From contig CAJUFX010000001.1 of the NCBI GenBank assembly GCA_910586395.1, positions 517,357 through 533,150 of the forward strand: a DNA stretch of 15,794 nucleotides. The letters are read 5' to 3'. Source of the DNA: an uncultured Bacteroidales bacterium (GTDB lineage: Bacteria > Bacteroidota > Bacteroidia > Bacteroidales > P3). The translations under genes and the position numbers were made by a program. Positions within the stretch are counted from its first letter, which is position 1; each line of letters begins with the position of its first letter. Positions 14,361-15,794 of this stretch are shown piece after piece. The notes below the pieces were generated by a model. The model searched no databases. It was not told the DNA's origin and saw only the letters and a list, made by a program, of their open reading frames with translations.

Positions 14361-14978
14361 TTACAGGTTAAGTTCAAAAACTTGATCGCGTACGCATTCG
14401 ATGCGGACCGGCACGAGGTCTTCCACCTGCATGGCGGTCGGGAATTGCAGGTCGGTCAGTACCACGCGGTCGTCAATGTCGAAAAAGCAATCCGTCAGGG
14501 CGCATTTGAGCGAAACGGCGTCGTTCACTTCAAACAGCTCGCGCAACGTATTGATGCGTCCCTCGGGCCAGATGCCCTTTGGTCCCATCAGGCATCCGGT
14601 TATGGAAATCTCCATGTCTTGTGTGCCGGACAACTCCTTGACCGTGCCGCCAAGTCCGGGCATCGGCGTGCGGACGACGGTTTTCTTAAGCCGTGCCGAT
14701 ACCAGGGCGCAGTCGATTTCGCATGTCCTGCCGGCCGCCGAGAAACTGACGGGCATGAAGTAATAGCCGCCCAGCAGGTCCTTTTTCCGCAAGATGGTGC
14801 CGTTGTCGGCCAATTCGGTGGTGTGGAGGCCGCCTGTTCCCGAACGGTCCGATTGACTTTTCACGCCGGCCCATGCGGCCGGAAACGCGGCGCCCTTGAA
14901 GCCGCTGACGGATTCCAATATTTGGTTCAGGTTTATCCGGTTGGTGTTGATGGTTTGTATGGGGCTATGCGACGGCAT
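14361..14978 (-). CDS. Conserved tail protein between tape measure and hub
   Basis: This 205-residue protein has no family that can be named with certainty. It holds the position of Mu gp43 (DNA circularisation/tail completion protein), between the tape measure and the hub gene, overlapping the tape measure by 14 bases. The N-terminus is polar (INTNRINLNQILESVSGFKGAAF). The remainder is beta-rich, with GGYYFMPVSFSAAGRTCEIDCALVSARL, KTVVRTPMPGLGGTVKELSGTQDMEISITG and DDRVVLTDLQFPTA. The run of a protease-free structural domain suggests a tube-terminator or adaptor role. It may fall in a Bacteroidetes-specific DUF group. Confidence 0.6.
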   Translation of the reverse strand: MPSHSPIQTINTNRINLNQILESVSGFKGAAFPAAWAGVKSQSDRSGTGGLHTTELADNGTILRKKDLLGGYYFMPVSFSAAGRTCEIDCALVSARLKKTVVRTPMPGLGGTVKELSGTQDMEISITGCLMGPKGIWPEGRINTLRELFEVNDAVSLKCALTDCFFDIDDRVVLTDLQFPTAMQVEDLVPVRIECVRDQVFELNL

Positions 14979-15794
14979 CGTTGATCCTCCTCATCATTTC
15001 GTTTAACAGTAATTCCGCCTGTTCAGTCGGCGTGCCTTGCGGCAGGTTGATTTCCACGTGTTCGCAGAACTTCTCGAATCGGGCTCCCGCCTGGCTGCCG
15101 GTCGGAGTGTTTTCGATGGCGGTCGGTTGAATCCGTACAGGTTCTATGGCGGTGGGCGTCGGGTTGGCGGCTTGCATCGGCATGAGGGTCAATCCGGTGG
15201 CCAAACCGGCGGCAGATAGCATGCCCGCTTGGTGGCCGATGGTCTGCAGGCCGGATTGTTCTTGGAATCCGGTGAATTTTTGCTTGATGTTGTTGAGTGT
15301 TTCCTTGGTGTTTCCGAATGTTTCCTTGACGTGCGTGAATTTGCCGCTTATGCGTTCCTTTACGCTCGAAAACTTCTCGCTCACGGTTTCTTTCAGCGTC
15401 GAAAACGTGTTTCCGAGGCGTTCTTTCATTTGGTTGAACGTCCCGCCGATACGCTCCTTGACGTTGTTAATCACGCCGCCCACGGTTTCTTTCACGTTCG
15501 AGAACTTTTCGCTCACGGTTTCTTTCAGAGTCGAAAACGTGTTGCCGATACGTTCTTTCATTTGGTTGAACGTCCCGCCGATGCGCTCCTTGACGTTGTT
15601 GAGCACACCGCCCATGGTCTCTTTCACGTTTGAGAACTTTTCGCTTACGGTTTCTTTCAGCGTCGAAAACGTGTTTCCGATGCGTTCTTTGACGTTGTTG
15701 ATCACGCCGCCCACGGTCTCTTTCACGTTCGAGAACTTTTCGCTCACGGTTTCTTTCAGCGTCGAAAACGTGTTTCCGAGGCGTTCTTTCATTT
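14965..15794 (-). CDS. Tape measure protein, C-terminal part (cut by window edge)
   Basis: Only the last 275 or so residues are visible; the gene continues beyond 15794, and the Met at 15792 is probably internal. The first 176 visible residues are sixteen consecutive 11-residue repeats (KERLGNTFST, KETVSEKFSN, KETVGGVINN types), predicted to form a long right-handed helical rod. A hydrophobic Ala/Gly/Leu stretch (about 188-210: AGMLSAAGLATGLTLMP), a Pro/Thr linker and an acidic tail (FCEHVEINLPQGTPTEQAELLLNEMMRRI) follow. Tape measures set tail length and are extended helical proteins located just upstream of the baseplate genes, as here. A structural alternative such as a sheath-accessory rod cannot be excluded while the start is missing. 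Confidence 0.68.
   Translation of the reverse strand, partial: MKERLGNTFSTLKETVSEKFSNVKETVGGVINNVKERIGNTFSTLKETVSEKFSNVKETMGGVLNNVKERIGGTFNQMKERIGNTFSTLKETVSEKFSNVKETVGGVINNVKERIGGTFNQMKERLGNTFSTLKETVSEKFSSVKERISGKFTHVKETFGNTKETLNNIKQKFTGFQEQSGLQTIGHQAGMLSAAGLATGLTLMPMQAANPTPTAIEPVRIQPTAIENTPTGSQAGARFEKFCEHVEINLPQGTPTEQAELLLNEMMRRINDAVA
15265..15792 (-). repeat. Sixteen hendecad (33-bp) repeats in the tape measure gene
   Basis: Every 33 bases encodes one 11-residue unit; units come in a higher-order set of about four (132 bp) that is nearly identical at DNA level, for example the segments around 15421-15552 and 15553-15684. The array reaches the window edge, so the total number is unknown. 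Confidence 0.9.

Overview
The window looks like chromosomal or prophage DNA of a Bacteroidales bacterium. Promoters follow the Bacteroidetes pattern (-7 element TAnnTTTG, for example TATCTTTG or TACTTTTG, with a TTTG-like -33 element). Start codons are preceded by A-rich stretches rather than strong Shine-Dalgarno sites. The secreted leucine-rich repeat protein ends in a short beta-rich domain of the kind seen at the C-termini of many Bacteroides and Parabacteroides surface proteins. Genus cannot be fixed from this window.

The right third (10905-15794, minus strand) is a contractile-tail operon in nearly the order of phage Mu: tape measure (cut by the window edge), a conserved tail protein, gpD-like hub, gpV-like spike, gp25-like baseplate wedge, a LysM protein, gpJ-like baseplate protein and a gpI-position protein, ending at a terminator. 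No head, capsid, portal, terminase or integrase gene is in view, so phage, defective prophage, tailocin and injection system cannot be told apart.

Next on the minus strand comes a second unit with its own promoter: an N-acetylmuramoyl-L-alanine amidase and a 61-residue protein with a helix-turn-helix-like end, followed by a terminator. Then comes a large secreted protein with leucine-rich repeats and five tandem chitobiase-C-terminal-like repeats. It converges on a tail fibre gene (5132-6907, plus strand) with a pyocin-knob-like region and HxH motifs.

The left part holds a second, inverted copy of the amidase plus small-protein cassette, in which the small gene is broken by a TGA. It also holds a 5' relic of the leucine-rich repeat gene, and lower-GC accessory genes: an AAA_14/DUF4143 ATPase and a HipB-HipA toxin-antitoxin pair. 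A 38-bp relic of a third amidase lies at 4487-4524.

The most interesting signal is regulatory. Three 27-bp dyads (arms AAATAGTGTC and GACACTATTT, 7 bases apart) lie directly against the -33 elements of both amidase promoters and the tail fibre promoter. This suggests one dimeric factor switches on lysis-type and fibre genes together. Flanking homology suggests an ancestral divergent unit (amidase <- dyad -> fibre) that has been copied and rearranged.
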